Assembly (NCBI GenBank): GCA_024222295.1
Contig: JAAEPF010000002.1
Location: 372,001 to 436,000 of the forward strand
DNA length: 64,000 nt
Reading direction: 5' to 3'
Origin: Actinomycetes bacterium
GTDB lineage: Bacteria > Actinomycetota > Acidimicrobiia > Acidimicrobiales > Microtrichaceae
Shown: positions 35,342 through 44,274 of the stretch, one piece after another
Layout: each line of letters starts with the position of its first letter
How positions within the stretch are numbered: the first letter of the stretch is position 1
Translations under genes and position numbers: made by a program
Notes under the pieces: model-generated
Told to the model about the DNA's origin: nothing
The model's input: only the letters and a program-made list of their open reading frames with translations
Database searches by the model: none

Positions 35342-35359
35342 GAGGAAGCTCCCTCTCAG
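35338..35359. terminator. Bidirectional hairpin containing both stop codons
   Basis: CTGAGAGG and CCTCTCAG form a perfect 8-bp stem over a 6-base loop. The left arm contains the stop of the PNPOx-fold gene and the right arm the stop of the minus-strand lipoprotein gene. Confidence 0.65.
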
Positions 35360-35661
35360 CTGCCAGGCGTATCGGGCGGGTCCCCCAGGCAGGCCACCGC
35401 CAGGTCGAGCAGTTCTGGTGGCACCGAGTCACCCTCGTTCCAGTCGCCGACTGCGTCGGCGGCTTCGGGGTCGTCGTCGAGGCCGTCGTACATGCACGAG
35501 GCGATCGCCTCGTTGATCAGGCCTTCGCCCTGCGATTCCAGGTTGTCGACGAAGTCCTGGCGGCTCATCTGGCTCCCACCGCCGCATGCGGCCAGCAGTG
35601 CGGATGCCGCCACCGTGGCAATCGCCAGGATCTTGTTCGGGGAGCAGGGGAGCGAGGTCAT
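35356..35661 (-). CDS. Small predicted lipoprotein
   Basis: The 101-residue product begins with a lipoprotein signal ending in the lipobox LLAAC (MTSLPCSPNKILAIATVAA...). The short mature part is acidic and has two further Cys (SCMYDG and VACLGD), which probably form a disulfide. It lies 39 bases downstream of the VWA gene and may be the last gene of the MoxR cluster. Function unknown. Confidence 0.75.
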   Translation of the reverse strand: MTSLPCSPNKILAIATVAASALLAACGGGSQMSRQDFVDNLESQGEGLINEAIASCMYDGLDDDPEAADAVGDWNEGDSVPPELLDLAVACLGDPPDTPGS

Positions 35662-35700
35662 CTGGAATCGGTTACCCGGTGCCGGAAGGCGTGTGTCTTG

Positions 35701-36672
35701 TCAGGGGAGTCTCTGGAGCCACCAGAGTGACAGAACCGCACCCACCGTGAGGATCGCGAGCGAGAATCCGGCGAACCGGTACGCGATGTCGGTCGGCTCC
35801 TCATCGAAGCCGATGCTTGAGCTGAAGTCGGAGTAGACCTGCTCGAGGTCGCCGGCGCTGCCGGCGGTACGTGCGACGCCCCCGGTCTGCTCGGCGAGCA
35901 TCTGGAGCTCCTCGGTGTTGACCGGCACGTTTGCAGTCTGTCCGATCCCGTCGCCGTCCTCGTCGACGGTGATCACGCCGTCGGGGGTGCCGTAGGCGAT
36001 GGTGTTGATCGCCACGCCCGACTCCTGTGCGAGGGGGATGGCGTCGGCGGTCGGAAGCCCCACGGTCGTCTCGCCGTCGGAGATCATCACGACCGTTGCA
36101 TCCGGGGTGCCCTCTTCGGTCCGCTGGGCCTGGTCGTCGATGACGTCCACCGAAAGGCGCACCGCATCACCGATCGCCGTTGCCTCCTCGAGCTCGAGGC
36201 CGTCGATAGCCGTCGTGACCATCACGCGGTCCTGGGTCGGCGGCACCAGCAGCTGCGCCGTGCCGGCGAAGCCGATGAGGGCAACGTTGAGCTCGCTGGG
36301 CAGGCCCTCGACGAATTCCTTGGCGGCCTCCTGGGCTGCTTCGAGGCGACTTGGTGCGACGTCGGTAGCCATCATCGACAGCGAAGTGTCTATCGCCACC
36401 ACGATCGTGGATCGCTCCCTGGGCACCTTCGCGACCGCAACCGGCTGGGCGAACGACACCACGAGCCCTGCGATCCCCGCAAGGAAAACCCCGGCCACGA
36501 CGTGGCGCCGCCAACCGGGCCGTGCCGGCGCAACCTTGTCGAGCAGTTCCATCGAGGAGATACGCACCGCGTAGCGGGACTTGCGGAACTGCAGGAACAC
36601 GTACACGGCCGCCAGGGCCACGACTCCGAGGAGTAGCCACAGCCGGCCCGGGGCGAGGAAGTTGTCGCTCAT
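35701..36672 (-). CDS. VWA-domain membrane protein (BatA-like)
   Basis: The 323-residue protein has an N-terminal membrane helix (about residues 9-28), a second (about 58-79), a von Willebrand A domain with the MIDAS start IVVAIDTSLSMMATD and the later VVMISDGETTVG, and a C-terminal membrane helix (about 300-320). This is the architecture of BatA-type proteins encoded with MoxR ATPases and DUF58 proteins, which are thought to help assemble or activate cell-envelope metalloproteins. It overlaps the DUF58 gene by four bases. Confidence 0.9.
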   Translation of the reverse strand: MSDNFLAPGRLWLLLGVVALAAVYVFLQFRKSRYAVRISSMELLDKVAPARPGWRRHVVAGVFLAGIAGLVVSFAQPVAVAKVPRERSTIVVAIDTSLSMMATDVAPSRLEAAQEAAKEFVEGLPSELNVALIGFAGTAQLLVPPTQDRVMVTTAIDGLELEEATAIGDAVRLSVDVIDDQAQRTEEGTPDATVVMISDGETTVGLPTADAIPLAQESGVAINTIAYGTPDGVITVDEDGDGIGQTANVPVNTEELQMLAEQTGGVARTAGSAGDLEQVYSDFSSSIGFDEEPTDIAYRFAGFSLAILTVGAVLSLWWLQRLP

Positions 36673-37613
36673 CGCGGAGCCCTCTGTGCCATCACCTCGG
36701 CGCGGTGGCGCCGGCGCGACACATGGCGGGCCAGATCCATCACCCAGTCGGAGTCCGTGCGCAGCAACAGGTGGTCAGACCCACTCGAGCGGATGGCCTG
36801 CCGGAGCTCGCCGCGCTGCTGGGCGGCGGCCGCTGCGTAGTCGTTGCGCACACGCTCGCTGTCGGTGTTGACCTCGCGTACCTCGCCGGTCGCGGGATCG
36901 ATGAACTCGATCAGCCCCACCTTCGGCAGTTCCAGGTCTCGGGGGTCGAGTACTTCGATGCAGAGCACCGAGTGGCGCAGCGACACCGTGCCGAGCGCCG
37001 TGGACCAGCGCTGCGGGTCGGTAGCGAAGTCCGAGATCACCACCACCAGGCCGCGGCGTGGGGACATCGCCCCCACACGTCGAAGCCCGACCTCGAGGTC
37101 CGCCGGGCCGGTGCCGTCGGAGCGGGGTGTCTGCATCGTTCGCTCGAGCAGGCCGAGGAGGTGCTTCCGTCCGCCACGCGGGGGGACCGTCTCGGTGGAC
37201 CCTCCGCGCAGCAGCACGCCACCTACGCGGTTGCCGCCGCCCGTCACCAGCAGGCCCATGCCCGCGGCTGCTGCCAGGGCCAGGTCCCGCTTCTCGCATG
37301 AAGCCGTGCCGAAGTCCATCCGCGACGACCGGTCGACCAGCATCCACGCCTCGAGCTCGCGATCCGCGATCGTCTCACGCACATGCGGGTGCTGTGTGCG
37401 GGCGGTGACGTTCCAGTCGATACGCCGCACATCGTCGCCCGGGGCGTATTCGCGGGTTTCGCCCGGCTCGCTGCCGCGGCCCGGGACCAGACCCATGAAG
37501 TCGCCGTGCAGCATGCCGTCGAGGCGCCGCGACACATCGAGTGTGAGGCGCCGGATGATCTCCTCTGCTGGACGCTCCCCGACGAGGCCGAGGGTGCCGG
37601 TGAGGCCGCTCAC
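36669..37613 (-). CDS. DUF58 protein
   Basis: The 314-residue protein belongs to DUF58, the usual partner of MoxR ATPases. The characteristic block is PGRGSEPGETREYAPGDDVR followed by RIDWNVTARTQ (about residues 45-76), then a VWA-like fold starting MLVDRSSRMDFG. GTG 37613 shares one base with the MoxR stop (TAGTG). The three genes form a tightly coupled operon. Confidence 0.9.
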   Translation of the reverse strand: MSGLTGTLGLVGERPAEEIIRRLTLDVSRRLDGMLHGDFMGLVPGRGSEPGETREYAPGDDVRRIDWNVTARTQHPHVRETIADRELEAWMLVDRSSRMDFGTASCEKRDLALAAAAGMGLLVTGGGNRVGGVLLRGGSTETVPPRGGRKHLLGLLERTMQTPRSDGTGPADLEVGLRRVGAMSPRRGLVVVISDFATDPQRWSTALGTVSLRHSVLCIEVLDPRDLELPKVGLIEFIDPATGEVREVNTDSERVRNDYAAAAAQQRGELRQAIRSSGSDHLLLRTDSDWVMDLARHVSRRRHRAEVMAQRAPR

Positions 37614-38740
37614 TACGGTCGCACCACCCAGGGCTGGGAATCGGTTCCCGAGCCGTGCCAGGCATCTCCGCTTCCCGCCGGGGCCGCGGGATCAGTGCCC
37701 GGGGACGTGTTGAGCGCCGGCGCGGGCACGGTGCCGAGGACCCGCGCCAGCACGTTCTCCACATCGATGTCTACCGCGAGTGCCTCATAGGAGAGCAACA
37801 GGCGGTGGCGGAGGATCTCCGGGGCCACGTCGAACACGTCCTGGGGTGTGAGGTATGTGCGACCCCGCATCATGGCGAGAGCCCGGCCCGCTCGGATGAG
37901 GCCGATGGATGCACGCGGGCTGGCGCCCAGTTCGATATAGGTGCGCAGCTCCGGCAGCCCGAAGTTCTCCGGCGTGCGGGTGCACAGAACGAGGTTGACG
38001 GCGTACTCCATCACGCTGCGCTCGACGAACACTGCGTCAGCCGCGCGCTGCAGCTCGCGGACCTCGGCGATCGACACGACCTCGCCGGCCTCGGGCGGGT
38101 TGGTGCCCATGCGCTGCACGATCTCGATCTCCTCACCCGGAGCCGGGTAGTCGATCACCACCTTCATCAAGAAGCGGTCGCGCTGGGCTTCAGGCAGTGG
38201 GTAGACGCCCTCGGACTCGATCGGGTTCTGCGTGGCGAGCACGAGGAAGGGGTCGGGGACCATGTGGCGCTGCCCGCCGATCGTGACCTGCTTCTCGGCC
38301 ATGACCTCGAGCAGGGCCGATTGCACCTTCGCTGGTGCGCGGTTGATCTCATCGGCGAGCAGGAAGTTGGCGAACACGGGCCCGAGCTCGACGTCGAACT
38401 GCTCACTGCTTGCGCGGTAGATGCGCGTGCCGACAACATCCGCGGGCAGCAGGTCGGGGGTGAACTGGATGCGGGAGAACGACCCGCCGACCGCGTCGGC
38501 GAGCGTCTCGACCACCAGCGTCTTGGCGAGCCCGGGGACGCTCTCGAGCAGCACGTGCCCGGAGGACACAAGCGCCACCAGGATGCGCTCGAGTGCTCGG
38601 TCCTGGCCGACGATCACCTTGCGCATCTCGAACAGCAGCGCCTCGATGCGGGCCGCTGCAGCTGCTGCATCGGGTGCGGAGGCCTCTGGAATGCCTTCGG
38701 GCGCTGCGCCGCTGTCTGGGGGTGTGGAGCCGGGTTGCAC
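37613..38740 (-). CDS. MoxR-family AAA+ ATPase
   Basis: The 375-residue AAA+ chaperone-like ATPase has Walker A as ESVPGLAKT (about residues 66-74), Walker B as LLADEINRAPAK, sensor 1 as LATQNPIESEG and an arginine-rich C-terminal lid. MoxR proteins with DUF58 and VWA partners remodel or load metals into other proteins; the target here is not encoded nearby. GTG 38740 follows an ACGGAGG ribosome binding site and a leader with a strong hairpin. The frame is open far upstream but without family sequence. Confidence 0.92.
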   Translation of the reverse strand: MQPGSTPPDSGAAPEGIPEASAPDAAAAAARIEALLFEMRKVIVGQDRALERILVALVSSGHVLLESVPGLAKTLVVETLADAVGGSFSRIQFTPDLLPADVVGTRIYRASSEQFDVELGPVFANFLLADEINRAPAKVQSALLEVMAEKQVTIGGQRHMVPDPFLVLATQNPIESEGVYPLPEAQRDRFLMKVVIDYPAPGEEIEIVQRMGTNPPEAGEVVSIAEVRELQRAADAVFVERSVMEYAVNLVLCTRTPENFGLPELRTYIELGASPRASIGLIRAGRALAMMRGRTYLTPQDVFDVAPEILRHRLLLSYEALAVDIDVENVLARVLGTVPAPALNTSPGTDPAAPAGSGDAWHGSGTDSQPWVVRP

Positions 38741-38794
38741 GCTGCAGTGCCTCCGTGGGTTGGCGGTCTGGACGGCCCTGGGGGCCTGGGGTGA

Positions 38795-38813
38795 GGGGGA
38801 CGTTTCGTCCCCC
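38795..38813. promoter_or_regulatory. 8-bp hairpin in the moxR leader
   Basis: GGGGGACG-TTT-CGTCCCCC forms a perfect 8-bp stem in the 211 bases between moxR and ftsY. On the minus strand it follows TACCGT and precedes the moxR ribosome binding site, so it may be a leader attenuator or an operator. Confidence 0.45.
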
Positions 38814-38937
38814 ACTTGACGGTAGGGGCCAACGGGGCGTCGCCGCGCCCCGGTGTGGGTGGTGACTGATGCGGTACTCAGTGTGCCCGGGACGGCGGCC
38901 GCCGCGGCGCCATGGGAGCACAGTCGTTGGGCGGGCC

Positions 38938-38943
38938 TAGGAT
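38938..38943 (+). promoter_or_regulatory. -10 element TAGGAT of a leaderless promoter
   Basis: TAGGAT ends 8 bases before ATG 38952 of ftsY and rules out the longer frame from 38853. Confidence 0.55.
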
Positions 38944-38951
38944 TCGCCGCA

Positions 38952-40130
38952 ATGGAACTCGTGATCATCGTCCTCATCGTGCTCGTGATCGTGGGCGGCC
39001 TTGCATTCGTCGAGGTCAGCCGCCGCCGCTCGCTGCCGCCGGAGGTGCCGTCAGGCCGCCCGAAGCTCGGCGGTGACACCGACATGCTCGAGGCACCGCC
39101 CGACGAACAGGCCACGGACGTCGTCGAGGCGGAGCCTGAGCTCGCAGAGCCGGAGGTCGCTGAGCCCGAGGTCGCCGAGGCGGAACTCGAGGAGCTCGTT
39201 CGCCCCTCGTTCCGCGATCGTCTCGGCCGGGCGCGCTCCGCGTTCACCGGCTACGTGGGATCGGTGCTTTCGCGCACCGAGATCAACGACGCGGCCTACG
39301 AGGAACTGGAGGAGGCACTGATCCTCGCGGATGTGGGTATCGGGCCGACCCAGGAGCTGCTCGACGAGGTCCGCGAGACCGTCCGCGAGCAGAAGCTCAC
39401 CACCACCGCTGAGCTGGTCGACACGCTCAAGGCCACGATGAAGACCACACTCGCGGGGCCTGTGGACCTCGCCCGGTCCGACTCGGCCCCGACGATCTGG
39501 CTCTTCGTGGGAGTCAACGGGGTCGGCAAGACGACCACGATCGGCAAGGTCGGTCGCCGCCTCACCGACGGCGGCGACACCGTGGTGATGGCGGCGGGCG
39601 ACACGTTCCGTGCAGCCGCCGCCGAACAGCTCCAGACGTGGGCCACGCGCTGCGGCGCTGAGTTGGTGCGCGGCGCCGAGGGCGGTGACCCGTCGTCTGT
39701 GATCTTCGACGCCGTCGAGTCCGCTGCCTCCAGGGACGCCGACGTGGTGTTGGCCGACACCGCCGGGCGACTGCACACCAAGACGAACCTCATGGATGAG
39801 CTCTCCAAGGTGCGCCGGGTCGCCGACAAGGGTGCCGGCAATGTGACCGAGGTGCTCCTGGTGCTCGACGCCACAACCGGTCAGAACGGGCTCAACCAGG
39901 CGAGGCAGTTCGCCGAGGCCACCGACGTGACCGGTGTGGTGCTCACGAAGCTGGACGGCTCGGCCAAGGGCGGGATCGTGTTCGCCATCCGCTCCGAGCT
40001 CGGCCTGCCGGTGAAGCTGGTGGGCCTTGGCGAGACGGCGGGCGACCTGGTCGACTTCGACGCGGACGAGTTCGTCGACGCGTTGATCACATCCGACGAC
40101 GAGCCGGCAGAAGCGCCGGAGGGGGACTGA
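38952..40130 (+). CDS. ftsY: Signal recognition particle receptor FtsY
   Basis: The 392-residue SRP receptor GTPase docks ribosome-SRP complexes at the membrane. An N-terminal membrane anchor (MELVIIVLIVLVIVGG) is followed by an acidic Glu/Pro/Ala linker with AEPEV-type repeats, then the NG domain: GVNGVGKTTTIGK, DTAGRLHT and TKLDGSAKGG. An N-terminal anchor is common in actinobacterial FtsY. Here ffh is separated from it by three unrelated genes. Confidence 0.95.
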   Translation: MELVIIVLIVLVIVGGLAFVEVSRRRSLPPEVPSGRPKLGGDTDMLEAPPDEQATDVVEAEPELAEPEVAEPEVAEAELEELVRPSFRDRLGRARSAFTGYVGSVLSRTEINDAAYEELEEALILADVGIGPTQELLDEVRETVREQKLTTTAELVDTLKATMKTTLAGPVDLARSDSAPTIWLFVGVNGVGKTTTIGKVGRRLTDGGDTVVMAAGDTFRAAAAEQLQTWATRCGAELVRGAEGGDPSSVIFDAVESAASRDADVVLADTAGRLHTKTNLMDELSKVRRVADKGAGNVTEVLLVLDATTGQNGLNQARQFAEATDVTGVVLTKLDGSAKGGIVFAIRSELGLPVKLVGLGETAGDLVDFDADEFVDALITSDDEPAEAPEGD

Positions 40131-40133
40131 ACG

Positions 40134-41033
40134 GTGGGATTGTGCGACGACAGGGTGTGCCTGGTCACGGGTGCGGGTCGCGGCATCGGCCGCGAATACG
40201 CACTGATGCTGGCTGCCGAGGGGGCGAAGGTGCTCGTCAACGACCTCGGGGGGAGCCGTGATGGCTCGGGCACCGATTCCGGACCCGCGGCCGAGGTGGT
40301 GGCGGAGATCCTCGAGGCGGGCGGCGAAGCGGTGGCCAACACCGACAACGTGGCCGACTTCGAGGGAGCGAAGAGGATGGTGCAGCAGGCCGTCGACTCC
40401 TTCGGCCGCCTCGACGTGGTCATCAACAACGCGGGCATCCTGCGCGACCGGATGCTGGCCAACATGACCGAAGAGGAGTTCGACTCGGTCATCAACGTGC
40501 ACCTGAAGGGCACCTTCGCTCCGGCACACCACGCCGCGGCCTACTGGCGCGATCGGTCCAAGGCGGGCGAGGAGCTCAATGCACGGCTGATCAACACATC
40601 GTCGGTCTCGGGCATCTACGGCAACGCGGGTCAGACCAACTACGGGGCGGCGAAGGCGGGGATCGCTGCGTTCAGCTTCATTGCCAGCCTCGAACTGGAG
40701 CGCTACGGGGTGACGGTGAACGCGGTTGCACCCGCAGCGCTGACCCGCATGACAGAAGACCTCGGCATGGGTCAGATCCCCGACGAGCAGCGTGACGCGG
40801 TCAGCCCCCGTTGGATCGCCCCTGTTGTCACCTGGCTCGCGTCGGTGCACTCCTCCGCGGTCAACGGGCGGGTCATCGAGGCCTCGGGTCAGGTGCTCGG
40901 CATCGCCGAGGGCTGGCACCGAGGGCCCAGCGCCCGGCCGGTCGACGACCCGGTCGCAGCGGGGGAGATCATCCAGGCGTTACTCGTCGACGCCCGGCCG
41001 CCCGCGGACATGAACGGCCAGGACCGGAGCTGA
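40134..41033 (+). CDS. Short-chain dehydrogenase/reductase
   Basis: The 299-residue SDR has TGAGRGIG (residues 12-19), NDLGGSRDGSG, INNAG and the YGAAKAG active site. The NDLGG loop and the size match the hydroxyacyl-CoA dehydrogenase part of multifunctional enzyme type 2, so a 3-hydroxyacyl-CoA substrate is plausible. It starts at GTG 40134, 3 bases after ftsY, and the MOSC gene follows after 1 base, so the three are one transcript. Confidence 0.88.
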   Translation: MGLCDDRVCLVTGAGRGIGREYALMLAAEGAKVLVNDLGGSRDGSGTDSGPAAEVVAEILEAGGEAVANTDNVADFEGAKRMVQQAVDSFGRLDVVINNAGILRDRMLANMTEEEFDSVINVHLKGTFAPAHHAAAYWRDRSKAGEELNARLINTSSVSGIYGNAGQTNYGAAKAGIAAFSFIASLELERYGVTVNAVAPAALTRMTEDLGMGQIPDEQRDAVSPRWIAPVVTWLASVHSSAVNGRVIEASGQVLGIAEGWHRGPSARPVDDPVAAGEIIQALLVDARPPADMNGQDRS

Positions 41034-41034
41034 G

Positions 41035-41925
41035 GTGGCGCAGTCGGCAGCCGACCTGGCCCGCCTCAAGCTCCCCATCGACGTCGCGCAGTACGACTTC
41101 CAGGACGCAGCCGGCACCGTGCGCGGTCTGCCGCATCGCTGGCGGTGGATCACCGAAGGCCTCGATGAGCTGCCCGGCGGCTCGCTGGTGGCGCTCGATG
41201 CGATCGCCGACGTGCTGCGGTCCGCTGGTGGCGAAGGTGACCACCTTGCCCCGCTGAGCGATGGAGTGCAGGCCCAGCTCGGCCTGCTCGCGCTCGAGCA
41301 TGGCGACCGTGCCCGGCTGGTCGACGTGCTCGGCGAACACCACCCGCTCACGATCGCCACCGAGGAATGCGACCGCCTCCTCTCGGTCGTTGGCCGGGCG
41401 GTCGCCGCTGAGGGCGCCCCGGGAGTGGAGCACGGAGCGGTCGGACGACTCGAACAGATCCATACATCGGGCGGTGGGGCGCCGAAGGCAACGGTCAGCT
41501 CGGCCGAGGTGGGAGTGCGGGGGCTGGCCGGTGACACGCAGACAGAGCGTGCACACCACGGGCGCCCGTTCCAGGCGGTCAGCCTCTACTCGCACGAGGT
41601 GATCGAGTCGCTGCAGCGAGAGGGCCACCCGATCGAGCCCGGCTCGACAGGGGAGAACCTGACCATCTCGGGCCTCGAGTGGGCAACGCTGCGCCCGGGG
41701 TTGCGGCTGGCGTTCGGAGATGTCGGCGACGATGCGAACACCGCTCCCGTGGTGCTCGAGATCACGTCGTGGGCACCGCCGTGCAAGAACATCGCGCCCT
41801 CGTTCGCAGACAGGCGATTCGACCGTATCGACCACGACAAGCACCCCGGCTGGTCCCGTGCCTACGCCGGGGTCGTCCAAACCGGCTCCCTCTCCCCGGG
41901 TGCCCCGGTCACACTCCTGCCCTAG
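41035..41925 (+). CDS. MOSC-domain protein with extra N-terminal domain
   Basis: The 296-residue protein ends with a MOSC domain (about residues 150-296), seen as VRGLAGDTQTERAHHGRPFQ, STGENLTISGLEW and the conserved Cys in APPCKNI that would take sulfur from a persulfide or the molybdenum cofactor. The first 140 residues (DVAQYDFQDAAGTVRGLP...) are not recognised and may form a separate domain. The role in sulfur or molybdenum transfer is by family. Confidence 0.8.
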   Translation: MAQSAADLARLKLPIDVAQYDFQDAAGTVRGLPHRWRWITEGLDELPGGSLVALDAIADVLRSAGGEGDHLAPLSDGVQAQLGLLALEHGDRARLVDVLGEHHPLTIATEECDRLLSVVGRAVAAEGAPGVEHGAVGRLEQIHTSGGGAPKATVSSAEVGVRGLAGDTQTERAHHGRPFQAVSLYSHEVIESLQREGHPIEPGSTGENLTISGLEWATLRPGLRLAFGDVGDDANTAPVVLEITSWAPPCKNIAPSFADRRFDRIDHDKHPGWSRAYAGVVQTGSLSPGAPVTLLP

Positions 41926-41966
41926 TCCGGCCCGTTCCATTCAGCGTCGAACACAGGTGGACGGAA

Positions 41967-42611
41967 TCATCCAGCGACCTTGGAGTGCAGGCGGCGGATG
42001 ATCAACTCCATCGTGTCCACGTCCTGCGCACCGGGGATGATCGTGGCGCCGTTGTAGGCGACTGCCGGAACGCCGGTGATGCCGGCCTCGATGGCCTCGA
42101 CGCGGTCGTTCATCACTTCGTCCGCGAACCGCCGTGATGCCAGCAGTTCCGAGGCGCCTTCACGGGCCAGCCCTGCCGCCTCCGCCAGGTCGACGAGTGT
42201 GGCGTGGTCGGCCACATTGGCGCCGTGGGCGAAGTAGGCCTCGAAGAGGGCATCCGCGAGGGCGTCGGTCCGGGGTCTGTGCGTGGCCTGCGCCCACTGG
42301 ATGAGTCGGTGCGCATCGAAGGTGCCAACGCGTAGCGCCTTGTCGAAGCGGTAGTCGATGCCACACTCGGCGCCGAGGTGATCGAGGCGGCGGCCCATGG
42401 CCTCGAACGCACCTGGGCCGTACTTGCGCTCGATTGCCTTCTCGAGGTCACCGGGCTCGGCGGTCGCGTTGGGGTCGAGCTGAAACGCGCGCCACCGCAG
42501 CTCGATGGCGCCGGCATCGTCGCCGAGTCGGCCGATGGCCTCGTCGAGGCGCCGGTGGCCGAGGTAACACCACGGGCAGATCACATCCGAGAACACGTCC
42601 AGTACCAGCAC
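41967..42611 (-). CDS. DsbA-family thioredoxin-fold protein (FrnE-like)
   Basis: The 214-residue cytoplasmic protein has the DsbA fold with the active site VICPWCYLGHRRL near the N-terminus, the helical insertion (GPGAFEAMGRRLDHLG) and the cis-Pro loop ITGVPAVAYNG. FrnE-type proteins act as disulfide isomerases or oxidoreductases. GTG 42611 is chosen because TAGCGT lies 7 bases upstream and the family starts just before the first strand; GTG 42620 and 42629 are alternatives. Confidence 0.85.
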   Translation of the reverse strand: MLVLDVFSDVICPWCYLGHRRLDEAIGRLGDDAGAIELRWRAFQLDPNATAEPGDLEKAIERKYGPGAFEAMGRRLDHLGAECGIDYRFDKALRVGTFDAHRLIQWAQATHRPRTDALADALFEAYFAHGANVADHATLVDLAEAAGLAREGASELLASRRFADEVMNDRVEAIEAGITGVPAVAYNGATIIPGAQDVDTMELIIRRLHSKVAG

Positions 42612-42618
42612 GACCCCC

Positions 42619-42624
42619 ACGCTA
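42619..42624 (-). promoter_or_regulatory. -10 element TAGCGT of a leaderless promoter
   Basis: TAGCGT precedes GTG 42611 by 7 bases on the minus strand and overlaps the GTG at 42620. Confidence 0.4.
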
Positions 42625-42710
42625 CGCACCCCGGAGCCGCCCCGCCGCCGTCGCGCGGTGGGAATCCGCGAGCGTCGGGGGCCGGCTACCGGGGGACTGG
42701 GCCTGGCCGG

Positions 42711-42716
42711 TAACTT
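42711..42716 (+). promoter_or_regulatory. -10 element TAACTT of a leaderless promoter
   Basis: TAACTT ends 9 bases before ATG 42726 of ffh. Confidence 0.5.
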
Positions 42717-42725
42717 GGTCAGACC

Positions 42726-44213
42726 ATGTTCGAGTCACTCAGCGACCGTTTCGACGGAATCTTCACCCGCCTGCGCGGCAAGGGCCACCTCACCGAAGCC
42801 GACGTCGACGAAGTCCTGCGCGAGATCCGTCTCGCCCTGCTCGAGGCCGACGTCAACCTCGCTGTGGTCAAGTCGATGCAGGGCCGCATCCGCGAGCGCG
42901 CGGTCGGCGAGGGTCTGTCCCAGGCGCTCAACCCCGCCCTGCAGGTCAAGAAGATCGTGCTCGAGGAGCTCACCGAGACCCTCGGCGGCGAGACGCTTCG
43001 GATCACCTACGCATCGAAGCCGCCCACGGTCGTGCTCATGGCCGGCCTGCAGGGCTCGGGCAAGACCACCAACTCGGCCAAGCTCGCGAAGTGGTTCCGC
43101 GCCCAGGGCCGCAACCCGATCCTCGTCGGCACCGACCTCCAGCGACCGGCCGCGGTGCAGCAGCTACGCACCCTCGCCGAGCAGATCGACGTGCCCGTGT
43201 ACTCCGCAGAGGACGAAGTTGTCGCCTCCGGCCAGGGTGACCCGGTTGCAGTGGCGCGGGGCGCCAAGCAAGAGGCGCGCCGCCTCGGGCGCGACGTGCT
43301 GATCTGTGACACCGCCGGCCGGCTCGCCATTGACTCCGAGATGATGGAGCAGGTTCGCCAGATCTCCACCGAGCTGGAGCCGGACTACACGTTCCTCGTG
43401 GTCGACGCCATGACGGGCCAGGACGCGGTGGGGGTCGCCGAGTCGTTCAACGAGACGCTTGCCCTCGATGGCGTGGTCCTCACCAAGCTGGACGGCGATG
43501 CCCGCGGCGGCGCCGCCCTCTCGGTCAAGGAGGTGGTGGGCCGCCCGATCGCGTTCGCCTCCACGGGCGAGAAGATCGATGATTTTGACCTGTTCCACCC
43601 GGACCGCCTGGCGGGGCGAATCCTGGGTGAGGGCGACCTGGCCACGCTCATCGAGAAGGCCGAGACCGCATTTGAGGCCGAGGAGGCCGAGGAGGCGGCG
43701 GCGCGGATGCTCGAGGGCACCTTCACCCTCGACGACTTCCTCGACCAGATGCAGTCGCTCAAGAAGATGGGACCGCTGCAGGGCCTGATGGGCATGATGC
43801 CCGGGGTGCCAAAGGAGGTCCGGGATGTCGAGATCGAGGACTCCCATGTCGCGCGCATCGAGGGGATCATCCATTCGATGACCAAGGCCGAGCGCGTCGA
43901 GCCCGACATCATCGATGGCAGCAGGCGCGCCCGTATCGCCAAGGGCTCGGGCTCGTCGCAGTCCGACGTCTCCCAGCTCGTCGCCCAGTTCCGCCAGATG
44001 CGCCAGATGATGCAGCAGATGGGCAAGACCCCGAAGCGCAAGAAGCCCAAGAAGGGCAAGAAGGGGCGAAAGGGCGGGCGCGTGACTCCCAAGGGCGGCA
44101 AGAAGGTCAACAAGTCGTCGTTCCAGCTGCCCAGCCGCGAGGAGATGGAGGCCCAGCTCCCCGACGCCCTGAAGGGTGGACCCGGGCTCGGTCCGGGCGG
44201 CCTCGGCCAGTAG
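42726..44213 (+). CDS. ffh: Signal recognition particle protein Ffh
   Basis: The 495-residue SRP54 GTPase binds signal sequences and 4.5S RNA. G1 is AGLQGSGKTTNS (about residues 105-116), followed by DTAGRLAID and TKLDGDARGGAAL, and a methionine-rich M domain (LDQMQSLKKMGPLQGLMGMMPG, then RQMRQMMQQMG). A lysine/glycine-rich stretch and a Pro/Gly tail follow. The 4.5S RNA gene was not found in the window. Confidence 0.95.
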   Translation: MFESLSDRFDGIFTRLRGKGHLTEADVDEVLREIRLALLEADVNLAVVKSMQGRIRERAVGEGLSQALNPALQVKKIVLEELTETLGGETLRITYASKPPTVVLMAGLQGSGKTTNSAKLAKWFRAQGRNPILVGTDLQRPAAVQQLRTLAEQIDVPVYSAEDEVVASGQGDPVAVARGAKQEARRLGRDVLICDTAGRLAIDSEMMEQVRQISTELEPDYTFLVVDAMTGQDAVGVAESFNETLALDGVVLTKLDGDARGGAALSVKEVVGRPIAFASTGEKIDDFDLFHPDRLAGRILGEGDLATLIEKAETAFEAEEAEEAAARMLEGTFTLDDFLDQMQSLKKMGPLQGLMGMMPGVPKEVRDVEIEDSHVARIEGIIHSMTKAERVEPDIIDGSRRARIAKGSGSSQSDVSQLVAQFRQMRQMMQQMGKTPKRKKPKKGKKGRKGGRVTPKGGKKVNKSSFQLPSREEMEAQLPDALKGGPGLGPGGLGQ

Positions 44214-44241
44214 CCGGGAATTGCCGCGCCTGCCGCGCGCA

Positions 44242-44247
44242 TACCAT
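44242..44247 (+). promoter_or_regulatory. -10 box TACCAT for rpsP
   Basis: TACCAT lies 85 bases before the rpsP start with TTGCCG 15 bases upstream. The resulting leader contains a 7-bp hairpin. Confidence 0.5.
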
Positions 44248-44253
44248 CATGGG

Positions 44254-44274
44254 TGGTCGCCCTCCGAGCGACCA
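44254..44274 (+). promoter_or_regulatory. Hairpin in rpsP leader
   Basis: TGGTCGC and GCGACCA form a 7-bp stem over a 7-base loop, a few bases after the -10 box. A smaller CCGCC-AAGT-GGCGG stem follows at 44286-44299. They may be part of a ribosomal-protein leader; no binding protein is identified. Confidence 0.4.

Noticed and set aside
39051-40919. 622-codon minus-strand frame opposite ftsY and the SDR gene
   Set aside because: Antisense shadow in GC-rich DNA; both plus-strand genes have full motif sets.
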